This document shows, one piece after another, positions 9,437 through 21,352 of a DNA stretch of 64,000 nucleotides. Numbering within the stretch: the stretch's first letter is position 1; every line of letters begins with the position of its first letter. The stretch is taken from positions 145,534,001 through 145,598,000 of the forward strand of contig NC_064820.1 in assembly GCF_024166365.1 (NCBI RefSeq), in the 5' to 3' direction. Origin of the DNA: Elephas maximus indicus (Eukaryota; Chordata; Mammalia; Proboscidea; Elephantidae). A program made the translations under genes and the position numbers. The notes beneath the pieces were generated by a model. That model saw nothing but the letters and a program-made list of their open reading frames with translations. It did no database searches and was not told the DNA's origin.

Positions 9437-11432
9437 GATGACCGAAGACCAGACGAGTTGTGGAATGACATCACACATGAAGAAAGTAAGAAGTCATTGA
9501 AAAGACAGGAAAGAAAAAACCAAGATGGATGTCAGAGAAGACTCTGAAACTTGCTCTTGAACACTGAGCATCTAAAGCAAAAGAAAGAAATGATGAAGTA
9601 AAAAACTGAGCAGAAGATTTCAAAGGGCAGCTCAAGAAGACAGAGTAAAATATTACAATGCCATGTGCAAAGAGCTGGAAATGGAAAACCAAAAGGGAAG
9701 AACACGCTCAGTGTTTCTCAAGCTGAAAGAACTGAAGAAAAAATTCAAGCCTCGAGTTGCAACAGTGAAGGATTCTATGGGGAATATATTCAATGATGCA
9801 AGAAGCATCAAAAGAAGATGGAAGGAATATACAGAGTCATTATACCAAAAAGATTTAGTCGATGTTCAACCATTTCAAGAGGAGGCATATGATCAGGAAC
9901 TGATGGTACTGAAGGAAGAAGTCCAAGCTGCACCGAAGGCATTGGCAAAAAACAAGGCTCCAGGTATTGATGGACTATCAATTAAGATGTCTCAACAAAC
10001 GGATGCAGTGCTGGAAATGCTCACTTGTCTATGCCAAGAAATTTGGAGTACAGCTACCTGGCCAACGAACTGGAAGAGATCCATATTTATACCTATTCCC
10101 AAGAAAGGTGATCCAACTGAATGTGGAAAATTTTGAACAATATCATTAATACCACATACAAGCAAAATTTTGCTGAAGATCATTCAAAAGTAGCTGCAGC
10201 AGTATATCGACAGGGAACTGCCAGAAATTCAGGCTGGATTCAGAAGAGGACATGGAACCAGGGATATCATAGCTGATGTCAGATGGATCCTGGCTGAAAG
10301 CAGAGAATACCAGAAGAATGTTTACCTATGTTTTATTGACTATGAGAAGGCATTCAACTGTGTGGATCATAACAAATTATGGGTAATTCTGGGAATAATG
10401 GGGATTCCAGAACACTTAATTGTGTTCATAAGGAACCTGTACACAGATCAAGAGGTAGTTGTTTGGACAGAACAAGGGGACACTGAGTAGTTTAAAGTCA
10501 GGAAAAGCATGTGTCAGGGTTGTACCCTTTCACCACACCTATTCAATCTGTATGCTGAGCAAATAATCCGAGAAGCTGGACTACATGAAGAAAAATGGGG
10601 CATCAGGATTGGAGGAAGATTCATTAACAACCTGCATTATGCAGATGAGACAACCTTGCTTGCTGAAAGTGAAGAGGACCTGAAGCACTTACTAATGAAG
10701 ATCAAAGACCACAGCCTTCAGTATGGTTTACACCTCAACATAAAGAAAATAAAAATCTTCACAACTGGACTAATAAGCAACATCATGATAAATGTAGAAA
10801 GGATTGACGTTGTCAAGGATTTCATTTTACTTGGATCCACAATCAATACCCATGGAAGCAGCAGTCAAAAATCAAAAGACACATTGCATTGGGCAAATCT
10901 GCTCCAAAGGACCTCTTTAAAGTGTTGAAAAGCAAAGATGTCACCTTGAAGACTAAGGTACTCCTGACCCAAGCCATGGTATTTTCAATCGCATCATATG
11001 CATGTGAAAGGTAGACAATGAATAAGGAACACCAAATAAGAACTGACGCCTTTGAATTGTGGTGTTGGCAAAGAATATTGAATATATATATATTGAATAT
11101 ACCATGGACTGCCAAAAGAACGAACAAATCTGTCTTGGAAGAAGTACAACCAGAATGATCCTTAGAAGCAAGGATGTGAGACTGCGTCTTACATACTTTG
11201 GGCATGTTGTCAGGAAGGATCAGTCCCTGGAGAAGGACATCATGCCTGGTAAAATACAGGGTCAAAGGAAAAGAGGAAGACCCTCAACAAGATGGATTGA
11301 CACAGTGGCTGCAACAATGGGCTCAAGCATAACGAGGATTGTAAAGATGGCCCAGGACCGGGCAGTGTTTCTTTCTGTGGTACATAAGGTTGCTTTGCGT
11401 CAGACTTGACTCGACGGCACCTAACAACAAGC
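9437..11432 (+). mobile_element. RTE LINE, 5'-truncated, inserted in MIR
   Basis: About 2.0 kb running from just after the endonuclease domain to the 3' terminus 'cggcacctaacaacaa'. The 8-bp target duplication 'aagagatt' is at 9429-9436 and 11433-11440. On either side the interrupted MIR continues, which fixes both boundaries. It is a 5'-truncated retroposon like most RTE copies. Confidence 0.95.
9663..10928 (+). pseudogene. Broken RTE reverse transcriptase
   Basis: The frame 9663-10136 (157 codons) carries the N-terminal RT block 'NKAPGIDGLSIKM' and 'TWPTNWKRSIFIPIPKKGD', then stops. A second frame, 10509-10928, carries 'LSPHLFNLYAEQIIREAG' and the active-site block as 'YADETTLLAES', where the family has YADDTT; the second catalytic aspartate is replaced by glutamate. 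The segment between them (motif A region, 'CFIDYEKAFNCVDHNK' by translation near 10330-10380) lies in an interrupted frame. The enzyme would prime reverse transcription at a nicked target, but stops, a frameshift and the active-site change make this copy non-functional. Confidence 0.9.
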
Positions 11433-11440
11433 AAGAGATT

Positions 11441-11545
11441 AGGAAACTGAAGCATGGGAATAATAAATTACTAGGCACCCACTAAGTGCAGAACAGGGAT
11501 ATGAACTCAGATAGTGTGGCTTCATTGCTCAAACTCATAACAGTC
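11441..11545 (-). mobile_element. MIR SINE, head half
   Basis: This is the continuation of the MIR at 9297-9436 beyond the RTE insertion: the tRNA-like head and core in antisense ('acagggatatgaactcag'). Confidence 0.75.
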
Positions 11546-12014
11546 TTTAAGGACCTACAGAAATTATAAATATGAAAGTGATATAGAAATGAACACCAAC
11601 TCATTTCTTGTGATTTCATTTGACATTGAACATGGAAGCATACAAATCTTTTTGTCTGCCCACTGCTGGTGTACCTACCGAGGGTTTGGGAGTAAAGTTC
11701 ATCCATAAATTTATGTAGTCAATAAACTCTTTTATGATGGGATATACCTACCTGTCTATTTCCATCTAGTACAGCCAGGAAGATTTCAAACCATTCAGTA
11801 ATGAAGGACAACAAATTGCAAATGAAGATTACATCAGTTACCAGTGCTCAAGCAGCTGGATTAGTTTTCAATATGAGTGGCAAATGAAAAACCCTCAGAA
11901 CAATTTAAAGTTGCATAGCCAGAACAAATAGCTCCCAATGATAGCATTGATGGTAGAAATAAGAGGTTTTTTTTTTTTAATCTACTTATTCTACACACAT
12001 ACACATACAGGCTT
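11546..12014. other. Unique sequence
   Basis: Only a short T-run (about 11967-11977) and ordinary AT-rich sequence. No coding or repeat signature was recognised. Confidence 0.5.
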
Positions 12015-13450
12015 CCATTAATGATGATGGTAGACGAGGCGGTTTGGAAAAACCCCTTTATTGAAGACCACTAAAACACTGGATGAAAAACCAGAAATGA
12101 TGTTAATTTACATCAAAGATTAAACAAGATAGGGGGAAATATCTTTTTCTTGCTGGGAGGATAAGAACAAAAAGAGATGAACTGGAGCCTCCTTATTTTA
12201 GGGGATATTTGCCTACATAGGTGAAACACCTGAGAAGTGGAGTTCCTTAAGGTGATAACCCCTTTTCCCTGGGTGTCACTTTTACCATGGCCAATTTGCC
12301 TTTCCTTGGTCAAAGAGCTTAAAGGCAAGCGGACCTTTTAGGTGAATTCTAGGTTTTACCTAAAATGTAAGTGTAAAATAGAAAAATGGACCTGAATTTA
12401 GTGTTAGGGACACTGAGGGGCTGCACTTTTAAGTTGGGGTACCTCAGCGAGTCATGTAGGTAGCTCAGAAAATCCTCAAGTTTTGATTCTAGACTGCTAT
12501 CACTCTTAGGTACCTGACACTAAAAAACAAAATTTCTCTCTAGAAGAAGATACAGTCTTAGTCTCAAATAATTTCTTAAAAATAAATTTTCCAATATTCA
12601 GGAACAACAAAAGATTATGCAGTACATCAAAAGGCAACAGTAATCAAAATCAACACAAACAATAGACAACCAAAATAAACACAGCTAATCCCTATTTTGG
12701 AATTATCAGATATAGACAATAGTGTAGTTATACATTCTATGATCAATGAGCTATAAGCTAAATTTAAACATAACAAGCAATTGGAAAAAATATAATGTGA
12801 TACTGCAGATTTGAAGACTAATGAAGTAGAAATTGTAGAACAGAAAAACAATATTCAGTCAATTGGCTTAACACTGTTGAAGAGAAAATTAATGGCCTAG
12901 AAGATAGATCAGAAAAATCTCTCTGGAATGAAGCATCGAAAGACAAAAATATGGGCCAGATGTAGGAGAGGCTAAGAGACATTAAAATACCGTTGAGACA
13001 CTGAATATGCCATGGAAGGCCAGAAGAACAAACAAGTCTGTCCTGAAAGAAGTACAGAGAGAATGCTCCTTGGAAGTGAGGATGGAGAGACTTTGTCTCA
13101 CTTTGGAGATGTTATCAGGAGAGACCAGTCCCTGGAGAAGGATATCATGCTTGATAAAGTAGAGGGTCAGGGAAAAAGAGGAAGACCCTCAACAAGATGG
13201 ATGGGCACAGTGGGTGTAACAAAGGGCTCGAGCATAGCAATGATTGTGAGGATGGCACAGGATCAGGCAGTGTATTTTCCCTTCTACATAAGATCGCTAT
13301 GAGTTGGAACCGACTGGATGGCACCTAACAACAACAAGAAGAGATATTAAAAGATACACTACAATATATATTACACTTGATCTCAGAAGAAGAAGAAAGA
13401 CAAAACTGGGGCAAAAGAAATGTTTGAAGAGAATTAAGAGATGAACGCAG
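12015..13450 (+). mobile_element. Ancient L1, 5' region and ORF1, split by RTE
   Basis: Landmarks include 'ccaatttgcctttccttggt' and 'gcttaaaggcaagcggacct' in the 5' region, then an ORF1-like coiled-coil and RNA-binding region ('ttgaagagaaaattaatggc' near 12880). Reading frames are destroyed. The RTE 3' end at 12988-13338 interrupts ORF1, which continues to about 13450. Confidence 0.75.
12988..13338 (+). mobile_element. RTE LINE, 3' end fragment inside ancient L1
   Basis: A 351-bp 5'-truncated copy ending 'gatggcacctaacaacaac'. Target duplications are 'aagagacattaaaa' (12974-12987) and 'aagagatattaaaa' (13339-13352), one mismatch apart. Confidence 0.9.
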
Positions 13451-13835
13451 ATTGAATTTTTATTCTAAACAGGAGTGCGACCTCCTGCAAAGTTTGAACC
13501 AGAGAAATAAAAATTATTTATATTTTTACATTTTTAAAGGATCTCTTTGACTGTTTTGGGGGAACAAATTTTATGGAAGAAAAGTATGAACCCAGACAGA
13601 TCTGTTACCAGGCTACTACAGTACCAAGAGAGAAAATATGGCAGCTTGATCTGGGAGGATTGGTAGGGATATTGCAAAAATAATTGAAATTACAGTATAT
13701 TTTAAGGATATTTCCAATTGGATTTGCTTATGGATTAAATCGAAATTATGAGAGAAAAAGAGAAGCCAAGGATGATTCTAAAGGTTTTAGCAAACAGACA
13801 ACATTTAAACAAAAAGGACATTCCTTTTAAAGATA
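13451..13835 (-). mobile_element. L2 LINE fragment, antisense
   Basis: 'gaatttttattctaaacagg' near the start and 'aagccaaggatgattctaaa' near the end follow the antisense L2 track also seen at 29256-29944. It is strongly diverged. Confidence 0.6.
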
Positions 13836-13839
13836 AGAA

Positions 13840-14100
13840 CATGATAAGGATGACAGCATTTACAATTATTTATACTTATTTAACATTATAATGGAGGTTG
13901 TGGCCAGTGCAATAACAAAAGTAAATAAGAGCTATAAATATTGGAAAAGACAAGACAAAATTATGGTTTTTGCATTTGCTGTGATATCCATCTAGGAAAT
14001 GCAAAGAATAAACTGAACAAAACCAAGAACACTAATTGCAATATTCAGTAAGAAAGCTGGATATAAGATATCAATATTAACAGGTTTCCTTTAAACAGCT
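13840..14100 (+). mobile_element. Ancient L1 ORF2 fragment
   Basis: 'tttaacattataatggaggt' and 'ggccagtgcaataac' correspond to the L1 RT segment before the F/YADD motif. No open frame is preserved. Confidence 0.7.
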
Positions 14101-14111
14101 ACAATTTTAAA

Positions 14112-14132
14112 ATATATATATATATATATATA
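14112..14132. repeat. (AT)n microsatellite
   Basis: A perfect run of about ten AT units at the end of the ancient L1 ORF2 fragment. Confidence 0.95.
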
Positions 14133-14329
14133 ATTGTACTATAGAAAAGTGTGCAAAACTTTTATGAAGAAAATGTCAACTCATATGGGCATGGAAAGGT
14201 CTCTAGCACATATCAAGTGAAAAATCAGAAGTTTATAGAACTGAATAGTTAGTATGATTCCTTTTAAAATTACCTGTACAAACTACATGCACTCCTCATT
14301 TGCATGACTGGTCCCACCTGTGACTTTGG

Positions 14330-14470
14330 CATGACAATTGTTCCCATTTTGTAGGTCTTAAAGTTGAGACAAAGGGAATATGCAAATTGTCTAAGTTCAC
14401 TCAGCATGAAAGTGACAGTACCACGCTCTGAATAGAAGCTGCAGAACTAAGAAGCCCAAACTCCTAACTA
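14330..14470 (-). mobile_element. MIR SINE, antisense
   Basis: 'cccattttgtaggtcttaaa' followed by 'gtctaagttcactcagcatg' and 'ctcctaactac' is the order of a MIR read backwards, from its core to its tRNA head. It is diverged. Confidence 0.65.
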
Positions 14471-15076
14471 CTACAATGTTGTTGTTAGGTGCTGTCCAGT
14501 CGGTTCGGACTCATAGCTACCCTATGCACAACAGAACAGAACACTGCACTGGGAAAATCTACTTCTTCAAATCCTCTTTGCTTACAGTAAGCAAGGTTGC
14601 GTCATTTGCATAGCGCAGCTTGTTAAAGAGTCTTCCTCCAATCCTGATGCCATGTTCTTCTTCATACAGTCTACCTTCTGGGATTATTTACTCACCATAC
14701 AGAATGTGGGGGGTGGGATACAGACCGAATAAGTACAATGAAAGGATAAAACCATGAAGCACACCTTTCCTGATTTTAAATCACACAGTATTCCCTTGTT
14801 CTGTTTGATCAGTTACCTCTCGGTCTATGTACAGGTTCCTCATGAGCACAATTAAGTGCTCTGGAACTCCCATTCTTTGCAATGTTATCCATAATTTATT
14901 ATGATACACACAGTCAGATGCCTTTGCAAGGCCAATAAAACACAGGTAAACATCTTTCTGGTATTCTCTGCTCTCAGCCAAGATTCATCTGACATCAGCA
15001 ATGATATCCCTCATTCAATGTCTTCTGAATTTGGCTTGAATTTCTGGCAGTTGTCTGTCAGTGTACCTCTGCAACT

Positions 15077-16810
15077 TTTTTTCTTTTTTAATTGTGCTTT
15101 AAGTGAAAGTTTACAGCTCAAATTAGTTTCTCATACAAAAATTTATACACACATTGTTCTGTGACCCCAGTTTCTCTCTCCACAATGTGACAGCATATTC
15201 CTCCTTTCCACTCCAGATTTCCCCTGTCCATTCAACCAGCTCCTGTCCCTTTCTGCCTTCTCATCTCACCTCCGGACAGGAGCTGTCCATTTAGTCTCAC
15301 ATATCTACCTGAACTAAGATACACACTTTTTACGAGTATCATTTTATATCTTACAGTCAAGACTAATCTCTGTCTGAAGAGTTGGCTTTGGGAATGGTTT
15401 TAGTTCTGGGTTAACAGAGTCCAGGAGCCATGTCTTCTGGGGTTCCTCCAGTCTCAGTCAGACCATTAAGACTGGTCTTTTTACTAGAATTTGAGCTCTG
15501 CACCCCACTTTTCTCATGCTCCAACAGGGACTTTTTGTTGTGTTGTCTGTCAGAGAAGTCATTTCCCTGTTGTGTTGCCTGTCAGAGGAGTCATTGGTGG
15601 AGCCAGGCACCATATAGTTCTTCTGGGCTCAGGCTGATTGAATCTCTGGTTTATGTAGCCCTTTCTGTCTCTTGGGCTAATACTTCCCTAACTCTTTGGT
15701 GTTCTTCATTCTCCTTTGCTCCAAGTGGGTTGGGACCAATTGATGCATCTTAGACGGCCGTTCACTAGCTTTTAAGACCCCAGAGGCCACTCATCAAAGT
15801 GGAATGCGGAATATTTTCTTAATAAACTTTGTTACGCCAATTGACCCAGATGTCCCCTGAAAACATGGTCCCCAGATCCCTGACCCTGCTACTCCATCCC
15901 TCAAAGTGTTTTGTTATATTCAGGAAACTTCTTAGCTTTGGGGTTAGTCCAGTTGTACTGACTTCCCCTGTATTATGTATTGTCCTTCCCTTCACCTAAG
16001 ATAATTCTTGTCTACTATCTAGTTACTGAATACTCCTCTCCCTCCCTTCCCACCCTTGTAACCATCAAAGAATGTCTTCTTCTGTGTTTAAACCTTTTCT
16101 TGAGTTCTTATAATAGTGGTCTCATACAATATTTGTCCTTTTGTGACTGACTAATTTCACTCAGCATAATGCCTTCAGATTCCTCCATGTTATGTTTCAT
16201 GGATTCGTCATTTTTCTTTATTGTTGCCTAGTATTCCATTGTGTGAGTATACCATAATTTGCTTATCCATTCGTCCGTTGATGGGCACCTAGGTTGTTTC
16301 CATCTTCTTGCTATTGTGAACGGTGCCGCAATGAACATGGGTGTGCATATATCTTATTTCTCTAGGATATATTCCAAGGAGTGGGAATGCTGGATCATAT
16401 GGTAGTTCTAACTTTTTAAGGAACACCAAGTCGATTTCCAAAGTCGTTGTACCATTTTACATTCCCACCAGCAGTGTATAAGTGTTCCAGTCTCTCCACA
16501 ACCTCTCCAACATTTATTATTTTGTGTTTTTTGGATTAATGCTAGCCTTGTTGGGGTGAGTTGGTATTTCATTGTAGTTTCAATTTGCATTTCTTCAATG
16601 GCTAATGATCGTGAGCATTTCCTCCTGTATCTGTTAGCCACCTGAAAATCTTCTTCGGTAAAGTGCCCGTTCATATCCTTTGCCCATATTTTAATTGGGT
16701 TGTCTTTTTGTTGTTGCGGTTTTGCAGTATCTTGTAGATTTTAGAGATTAGACCACAATCGGGTATGTCATAGCCAAAAATTTTTGCCTGGTCTGTAGGT
16801 TCTTCGATGG
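15077..16810 (-). mobile_element. L1 3' half, antisense, inserted in RTE
   Basis: It starts with a T-rich tail (complement of poly(A)) and 'gctttaagtgaaagtttaca', passes through the 3'UTR, and ends in the ORF2 C-terminal region. The frame 16408-16674 on the minus strand shows '[18 protein letters not shown]', the Cys/His C-terminal motif of L1 ORF2. The 3'UTR next to the tail resembles one L1 group and the final 30 bases another. It is truncated at the 5' side; I could not define target duplications. Confidence 0.9.
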
Positions 16811-17823
16811 TTCTTGAAGATCTCCAGCAAAATTTTAATTGCATGTGATATTAATGATATTGCTCAATAATTTCTGCATTCAGTTGGAGCCCTTTCTTTG
16901 AATTGGGCACAAATATGGATCTCTTCCAATTCGTTGGCCAGGTAGCTTGCATCCAATTTTCCTGGCATAGATGAGTGAGCGCCTCCAACACTGCATTTGT
17001 TTGTTGAAACATCTTAATTGCTAGTCCATCAATTCCTGGATCCTTGTTTTTGCCAATGCCTTCAGTGCAGCTTGGACTTCTTCCTTCAACATCACCTGTT
17101 CCTGAGCATATGCTACCTCCTGAAAGGGTTGCATGTCGACCAATTCTTCTTGGTACAGAACTCTTTGTATTCCTTCAATTTTCTTTTGAAGTTTCCTGTG
17201 TCTTTCAATAGTTTGCCCATAGAATTCTTCAAAATTGCAACCCAAGGCTTGAATTTTTTACCTCAGTTCTTTTGGCTTGAGAAATGCTGAGCATGTTCTT
17301 CCCTTTTGGTTTTCTAACTCCAAGTCTTTGCTCATTTCATTATAATGCTTTACTTTGTTCTTCTTGAGGTATCCTTTGAAATCTTCTCGTTCTTTTACTT
17401 CATAATTTCTTCAATTTGCTTTAGCTACTCTACGGTCAAGAGCAAGTTTCAGAGACTCTTCTAAAATCCACTTTTGTATTTTCTTTCTTTCCTGACTTTT
17501 TAATGACTTTATACTTTCTTTGTGTATGATATCCTTGATTTCATCCCACAATTTTCATTAGTGTTTGGTGTGTCAAATCTATTCTTGAGATGGTCTCTAA
17601 ATTCAGGTGGGATATACTCAAGGTTGTACTTTGACTCTTGTGGACTTGTTTTAATTTTCTTCAGCTTCAACTTGAGCTTGCACATGAGCAATTGATGGTT
17701 TGTTCCACAGTTGGTCTCTGGCCTTGTTTTGACTGATGATAGTGAGCTTTTCTATCGTCTCTTTCTACAGATGTGGTCGATATAATTCCTGTGTCTTCCA
17801 TCCAGTGAGGTCCATGTGTATAG

Positions 17824-18403
17824 TTACCATTTATGTTGCTGAAAAAAGGTATTTCTGATGAATAGGTCATTGGTCTTGCAAAATTTTACCATGCAATCTC
17901 CAGTGTTGTTTCTATCACCAAGGCCATATTTTCCAACTATTGATCCTTCTTTGTTTCTAATTTTCACATTCCAATCACCAGTAATCATCAATGCATCTTG
18001 ATTGCATGTTTGATCAATTTCAACCTGCAGAAGTTGGTAAAAATCTCCAATTTCTTTATCTTTGGCATTAGTGTTTGATGTGTAAATTTGAAGAAGAGTC
18101 ATATTAACTGGTCTTCCTTGTAGGTGTATGGATATTATTCTATTACTGACAGTGCTGTACTTCAGTATGGATCTTGAAATGTTCCTTTTGACAATGAATG
18201 CAAAGCCATTCTCCAACATAGTAGACCATACGATTGTCTGATTCAAAATGGCCAATACCAGTCCATTCCAACTCACTAATGGCTAGGATATTGATCTTTC
18301 TGTGTTCCATTTCATTTCTGATGACTTCTAATTTTCCTAGCTTCGTACTTTGTACATTCCATGTCCTGATTACTAATTGATGTTTGTAGATGTTTATTCT
18401 CAT
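17824..18403 (-). pseudogene. Broken RTE endonuclease (APE-type)
   Basis: On the minus strand, frame 18403-18143 begins 'MRINIYKHQLVIRTWNVQS' and contains 'ILAISELEWTG', the metal-binding Asn and Glu region of apurinic-like endonucleases. A second frame, 18276-17824, has 'DALMITGDWNVKI' (the GDWN block) and 'GKYGLGDRNNTGD'. One frameshift separates the two. The enzyme would nick the genomic target for RTE insertion. It belongs to the split RTE at 14478-20046, and RT remnants follow at 17245-17021 with 'ALKALAKTRIQELMD'. Confidence 0.9.
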
Positions 18404-18574
18404 TTGAGTTACGCCACATCAGCAAATGAGGTTACCAAAAGCTTGACACCATCCATGTCATTAAGGTTGACTCTATTCTGAGGAGGCAGCTTTTCCCTAG
18501 TCGTACTTTGAGTGCTTTAACTTCAGGTGCTCATCTTCTGGCAATATGTCAAACAATTTTCCTCTTTATTCATA

Positions 18575-19849
18575 ATTAATATCACATGCAAGCAAAATTT
18601 TGGTGAAGATCATTCAAAAGTGGCTGCAGTAGTATATTGACAGGGAACTGCCAGAAATTAAAGCCAGATTTAGAAGAGGATGTGGAACCAGGGATATCAC
18701 TGTTGATGTCAGATGGATCCTGGCTGAAAGCAGAGAATACCAGAAAGATATTTACCTATGTTTTATTGACTATGCAAAGGCATTTCACTATGTGGATCAT
18801 AACAAATTATGGATAACACTGTAGAGAATGGGAATTCCAGGACACTTAACTGTGCTCATGAGGAATCTGTATATGGATCAAAAGGCAGTTGTTTGAACAG
18901 AACAAAGGGATACTGCATGGTTTAAAGTCAGGAAAGGTGTGTGTCAGGGTTGTATCCTTTCACCATACCTATTCAATCTGTATGCTGAGCAAATAATCCA
19001 AGAAGCTGGACTATATGAAGAAAAACAGGGCATCAGGATTGGAGAAAGACTCATTAACAACTTCTATTAAGCAGATGACACAACCTTGCTTGCTGAAAGT
19101 GAAGAGGACTTGGAGCACTTACTAATAAAGACCAAAGACCACAGCCTTCAGTATGGATTACACCTCAACATAAAGAAAACAGAAATCCTCACAACTGGAC
19201 CAGTAAGCAACATCATGATAAATGGAGAAAAGGTTGAGGTTGTCAAGGATTTCATTTTACTTGGATCCACAATCAACACCCATGGAAGCAGCAGTCAGGA
19301 GATCAAAAGATGCATTGCTTTGGGCAAATCTGCTGCAAGAGATCTCCTTAAAGTGTCAAAAAGCCAAGATGTCACCTTGAAGAATAAGGTGCGCCTGACC
19401 CACGCCATGCTGTTTTCAATTGCCTCATATGCACGTGAAAGCTGGACAATGAATAAGGGAAACTGAAGAAGAATTGATGCCTTTGAATTATGGTGTTGGA
19501 GAGGAATATTGAATATACCATGGCCTGCCAAAAAAACGAACAAATCTGTCTTGGAAGAAATACAACCAGAATGCTCCTTGGAAGCAAGGATGGCGAGACT
19601 GCATCTTACATACTTTGAGCATGTTATCAGGAGGGATCAGTTCCGGAGAAGGACATCATGCTTGGTAAAGTACACAGTCAGTGGAAAAGAGGAAGAGCCT
19701 CAACGAGATGGACTGACACAGTGGCTGCAACAAGGGGCTCAAGCATAGCAACGTTGTGAGGATGGCGCAGGACCGGGCAGTGCTTCGTTCTGTTGTGCAT
19801 AGGGTCTCCATGAGTCAGAATCAACTGGACGGCACCTAACAACAACAAC
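18575..19849 (+). mobile_element. RTE LINE inserted head-on into another RTE
   Basis: A 5'-truncated copy starting in the RT domain and ending 'cggcacctaacaacaacaac'. The 7-mer 'attcata' at 18568-18574 and 19850-19856 is the target duplication, and the minus-strand RTE reads continuously once this copy is removed. The frame 19086-19466 (126 codons, from 'MLAESEEDLEHLL' through 'DFILLGSTINTHGSS') is the RT C-terminal part. The YADD codons just upstream are disrupted by a stop, with the sequence reading 'ttctattaagcagatgacac'. Confidence 0.95.
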
Positions 19850-20046
19850 ATTCATAAGGTTTTCTCTGGTCAATTTTTTTTTTTCAGGAGTATATAGTCA
19901 CGTTCTTTTTCCTAGTCTGTTTTAGTGTGGAGGCTCAGCTGAAACCTGTCCACCATGTGTAACCCTGCTTGTTTTTGAAATACCAATGGCCCAGCTTCCC
20001 GAATCACAGCAACACACAAGCTACCACAGTAAGACAGAGAAACATA

Positions 20047-21177
20047 TACTGGTGACAATGTACTGACTATAAAGAGTCTTACATATCACACATATACTAC
20101 AAAAATTAGTTCATATAAAAAAAAATTCAGGGAATAGAAAGGAAGAGCATGTTGAAATGAGGGGAAGAAAGCATAAATTAATTAACATGAGAGATGACTG
20201 AAGTAAAAAAATTCTGCTATCATAATGTAGGTTAAACTTCTCTATGGAGAGAAATCTCTCCCATATATATACCCTGGGGATATAATTACCAGTACATTTT
20301 TTTTCTTCTTTGCATTTTTCTGTATTTTTAAAACTTTTTACACTGTCTATGAGGTTTTTTTCAGTAAGAAAACTGTTGCAAAGTGTTCTGTGTAATAGAT
20401 TTATCAGATCTATGGACCATAAATTATTAACTTTCGAATACTGGGAATAAAATATAACATATTACAATGAAACATCTGTGAATATAATTTATTCCTTAAG
20501 GATTCCCATCTTGCTTCAGCTTTATATATATGTGTGTGTGTGTATATATATATATACATATATATATAATTTTTTTGTATTAATGGTTTCAGAAGTATTA
20601 ATAAGTAGAGAGAGTCCTGATAAAATGTCAGATAAATCAGACCTTATATTATGTTGGCACATTCTTGTCTTGAAGGCTGAGATTTGATGTAAATGTCAGT
20701 GTTATAATCTATATTTTCTGCATGTTGTATAGCTAAGAAAACTACTCTGTACAGGCTCATTTGCTTGAAGTTATTAGACAGTAAGAGTGCTTCATAATTT
20801 GAATAAGGGCTTATCATATGATTATTTACTATGATCCTTTGCACAACTAAAAATTACTATAAAATACTTTCTGTCTCAATGGAAATAGTAGGTTGCAGTA
20901 TCAAATTGTCTGCATTAGACACTTAAAAGTCTAAGAGTGGCTCTCAATATTATTCTTTTTCTTTCCTTGATTAAATCAATGTGTGGACACTCCTCTGAAT
21001 CATGAATCAAAAGTGATTAAATATTAAGTATTACTTTCACTGTTACTAAAATAAGACCTGAAATAATCAAATTATTTTCCACTGTGAATTTTATCTCTTT
21101 CTATTTTAGCGTCTGATGGGCAGATTTTCCTTTTCACTGGGAAGCAAAGACTTTCTTAGAGTCATCCAGACCCCAAC
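20047..21177. other. Unique sequence with a TA/TG microsatellite
   Basis: The only structured part is a mixed (TA)/(TG) run at 20523-20571. The remainder is AT-rich with no element recognised. A good splice-acceptor-like tract ends at 21109 but no exon could be supported behind it. Confidence 0.5.
20523..20571. repeat. (TA)n(TG)n microsatellite
   Basis: Alternating TA and TG dinucleotides, then a short T-run. Confidence 0.95.
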
Positions 21178-21352
21178 TCTGGGGTTTGTGGGTGGGCCTG
21201 GGGCTTATGGATGAATCTCACAGGGTCTTGAAACAACCTTCAATGGTGTATGAGTTTGCATGTACAATTACCCGGGGAGAGGGTATATAACATACAGCAG
21301 ATCTCGACTGGGTCTGTGACACACCCTCTCTAAAAAGGGTTAAGAACCACTG
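21178..21352. mobile_element. hAT-type DNA transposon remnant (MER-like)
   Basis: The right end 'aagggttaagaaccactg' is a hAT-Charlie-like terminus. The body has 'ggggagagggtatataac' and 'ctgggtctgtgacacacc' in the order of a common placental MER element. The left terminus is eroded and no target duplication was identified. Confidence 0.6.

Larger units (their letters stand above)
14478..20046 (-). mobile_element. Long RTE LINE, antisense, split by an L1 and a second RTE
   Basis: The RTE pieces are 14478-15076 (3' end and RT), 16811-18574 (RT N-terminal half, linker and endonuclease) and 19850-20046 (5' module). The missing intervals are an L1 (15077-16810) and a plus-strand RTE (18575-19849). 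Near 14550 the 3' end jumps directly to the RT segment around the YADD motif, so a few hundred bases were also deleted. Continuity across both insertions is good: the 5' module runs from 'caattttcctctttattcat' to 'taaggttttctctggtcaat' once the inserted RTE is ignored. Confidence 0.9.

Noticed and set aside
14290..14390. Two octamer-like motifs (ATTTGCAT / ATGCAAAT) as a regulatory site
   Set aside because: They are isolated, near or within a MIR remnant, with no promoter or transcript next to them.
21061..21200. Splice-acceptor-like tract ending at 21109 as the start of an exon
   Set aside because: No donor of comparable quality follows, and the sequence soon enters a DNA-transposon remnant.
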